In this document: positions 62,433 to 63,405 of the stretch, piece after piece
Numbering within the stretch: position 1 is the first letter of the stretch
How the letters are laid out: the number at the start of each line of letters is the position of its first letter
Assembly (NCBI GenBank): GCA_002709405.1
Contig: PAQV01000059.1
Location: forward strand, 1-63,405
DNA from: Paracoccaceae bacterium
GTDB taxonomy: Bacteria > Pseudomonadota > Alphaproteobacteria > Rhodobacterales > Rhodobacteraceae
Direction: 5' to 3'
DNA length: 63,405 nucleotides
The notes under the pieces: generated by a model
Seen by the model: only the letters and a program-made list of their open reading frames with translations
What the model was told of the DNA's origin: nothing
Database searches by the model: none
Program-made: the position numbers and the translations under genes

Positions 62433-62882
62433 TCAGCCGGCCTGACGGCCGTGCTTTTGCACCAGGAAGCTGCGCAGGTCGGTGACCTGCTTGCGGTGCA
62501 GCGAGACATAGACGAAGCCCATGTTCGTGCGCTCGGTCACCATCGGGCCGGGGTAGGGCAGGTAGCTGAGCTCGGCCGAGCCGAAGGACGGCGAGGCGGT
62601 GCCCACCTGCCATTCGGTCGTCAGCTGCACATCCACCAGTTTCAGAGGTGCTCCGCCCGCGTCGCAGGGGATTTCCCGGGGCACGCCAGCCAGTTGCAGG
62701 TAGACCGACTTGTCGGCCGCCGCCTTGAACCCGTCGATGAACTGCGTGGCCAGGACCTGGATGTCCTCGGCTTCGTCATGCTGGTGCATGTGCGAATGCA
62801 GGTGGTCGGGCCCGTGGGGGTGGTTGTGGTCGTGCGGGTGGTGATGGTGATCGTGATGATCATGGCCGTGATCATGTGGCAT
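62433..62882 (-). CDS. His-rich N-terminus protein coupled to ureohydrolase
   Basis: This 149-residue protein has 18 His in its first 35 residues (beginning MPHDHGHDHHDHHHH), which should bind Ni, Zn, Cu or Mn. The rest is a compact domain of unknown family (VYLQLAGVPREIPCDAGG, VQLTTEWQVGTASPSFG) with one Cys. Its ATG lies inside the end of the ureohydrolase gene (11-bp overlap), so it is co-translated with that metalloenzyme. A metal store or metal-delivery role is inference. Confidence 0.75.
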   Translation of the reverse strand: MPHDHGHDHHDHHHHPHDHNHPHGPDHLHSHMHQHDEAEDIQVLATQFIDGFKAAADKSVYLQLAGVPREIPCDAGGAPLKLVDVQLTTEWQVGTASPSFGSAELSYLPYPGPMVTERTNMGFVYVSLHRKQVTDLRSFLVQKHGRQAG

Positions 62883-63405
62883 TGGACCACCTCTTGCCTT
62901 CGAATTCGCCCGCCGGGATCGCTACCGGCTTGTCGATATGGGCCTTGTGCTTGCCCAGCGTGCCGTTCGACACCATCGCGCCCAGCACGTCGACGATGAC
63001 CCGCGTGCCCATCAGGGCGGTGATGTCCGAGGTGTCATAGGGCGGCGAGACCTCGACCAGTTCCATGCCGCAGAGGCCCTCTGCCGCGACCATCGAGGCC
63101 ATTTTCAAAGCCTCGCGGGGCAGGAAGCCGCCCGGTTCGGGCCAGCCGGTGCCGGGCACGAAGCCGCAGTCGATGCTGTCGATGTCGAAGGACATGTAGA
63201 CCATGTCGACCCCGTCCCAGGCCATTTCCAGCGCCATTTCGGCGGTCTTCTCGACGCCCATCTTTTCCATGTCGGACATGGTGATGATGTTGGTTTCACG
63301 CTCGCGGGCGACCTTCACCGCCTCGCGCGGGACCTGCCAGCCGCCGATGCCCACCTGCACCAGGTTCTTGGCCGGCACGTTGGGCATGTTGGTGGCGTGG
63401 AACCA
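62872..63405 (-). CDS. Agmatinase/ureohydrolase-family enzyme, 5' partial
   Basis: This is the C-terminal part (about 177 residues) of an arginase/agmatinase-fold hydrolase; the frame stays open to the right edge. The binuclear-metal motif SFDIDSID is present, followed by CGFVPGTGWPEPGG and ELVEVSPPYDTSDITALMGTRV. In usual agmatinases the loop reads close to APGTGTPE; Trp and Pro here suggest another substrate. The Ni-dependent guanidine hydrolase GdmH belongs to this family and is one possibility. The N-terminal metal motifs are outside the window. Confidence 0.88.
   Translation of the reverse strand, partial: WFHATNMPNVPAKNLVQVGIGGWQVPREAVKVARERETNIITMSDMEKMGVEKTAEMALEMAWDGVDMVYMSFDIDSIDCGFVPGTGWPEPGGFLPREALKMASMVAAEGLCGMELVEVSPPYDTSDITALMGTRVIVDVLGAMVSNGTLGKHKAHIDKPVAIPAGEFEGKRWSNAT

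Overview
The window is a GC-rich bacterial chromosome segment from an alphaproteobacterium, most likely the family Rhodobacteraceae (Roseobacter group). The evidence is the strong G/C third-position bias, the many ATGA and GTGA gene overlaps, and the gene content: MsrA/MsrB, TrhO, CaiD-like and ADP-forming acyl-CoA ligase genes, a YfhM/PBP1C pair and a DUF3095 gene. I see no rRNA, tRNA, CRISPR array, prophage or intact insertion sequence. Both ends cut genes: glutamate synthase on the left and a ureohydrolase on the right.

Layout. 1-6.8 kb: gltB (5' partial), mtgA, a glutathione transferase, queG, then the minus-strand pair msrB-msrA. 6.9-9.0 kb: a periplasmic glutathione-peroxidase-like gene divergent from msrB, an EamA permease and an HU-type protein with a clear terminator. 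9.3-12.6 kb: an ade-amn operon (AMP to adenine to hypoxanthine). 12.8-18.3 kb: a plus-strand catabolic run of class II aldolase-like protein, acyl-CoA dehydrogenase, ADP-forming acyl-CoA ligase, DJ-1/PfpI protein and CaiD-like hydratase. 18.3-25.6 kb: trhO, an APH-fold kinase, pncA, a hybrid histidine kinase, pncB and a second EamA permease. 25.6-30.5 kb: a minus-strand operon of two Dpp-type permeases, a double ATPase and an aldehyde dehydrogenase. Its likely binding protein is at 34.7-36.2 kb, separated by a DUF3095/AcuC-like pair and by a compositionally distinct Crp-regulator/membrane-protein pair. 36.5-41.4 kb: a Tat-exported intradiol-dioxygenase-like protein with a ferric-reductase-like membrane protein, then glpD-glpK and idi. 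41.7-46.7 kb: a cytochrome c, a P1-family peptidase, an SDR, arfB with an unusual leader region, a queuosine-precursor transporter and a phytase-esterase-like protein. 46.8-54.7 kb: mepA, an MFS transporter, YggT, recQ, yaaA and a second hybrid histidine kinase. 54.9-63.4 kb: an alpha-2-macroglobulin-like gene coupled to pbpC, then a His-rich protein coupled to a ureohydrolase.

Most notable. (1) The minus strand upstream of arfB (44738-44966) carries a near-perfect extended Shine-Dalgarno, an 18-codon ORF, a distal anti-Shine-Dalgarno that can pair with it, and an intrinsic terminator. It looks like an uncharacterised leader RNA in front of a ribosome-rescue gene. (2) A dispersed repeat with a conserved AAGAGAAAGAAGC tail occurs at least six times, mostly at gene ends. 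(3) The Tat-exported intradiol-like protein plus ferric-reductase-like heme protein resembles MsrPQ in architecture but has a different catalytic partner. (4) A DUF3095 protein with class III cyclase-like metal residues is translationally coupled to an AcuC-type deacetylase. (5) A His-rich protein overlaps the end of the ureohydrolase gene. All functional statements come from reading the sequence; no database search was run.
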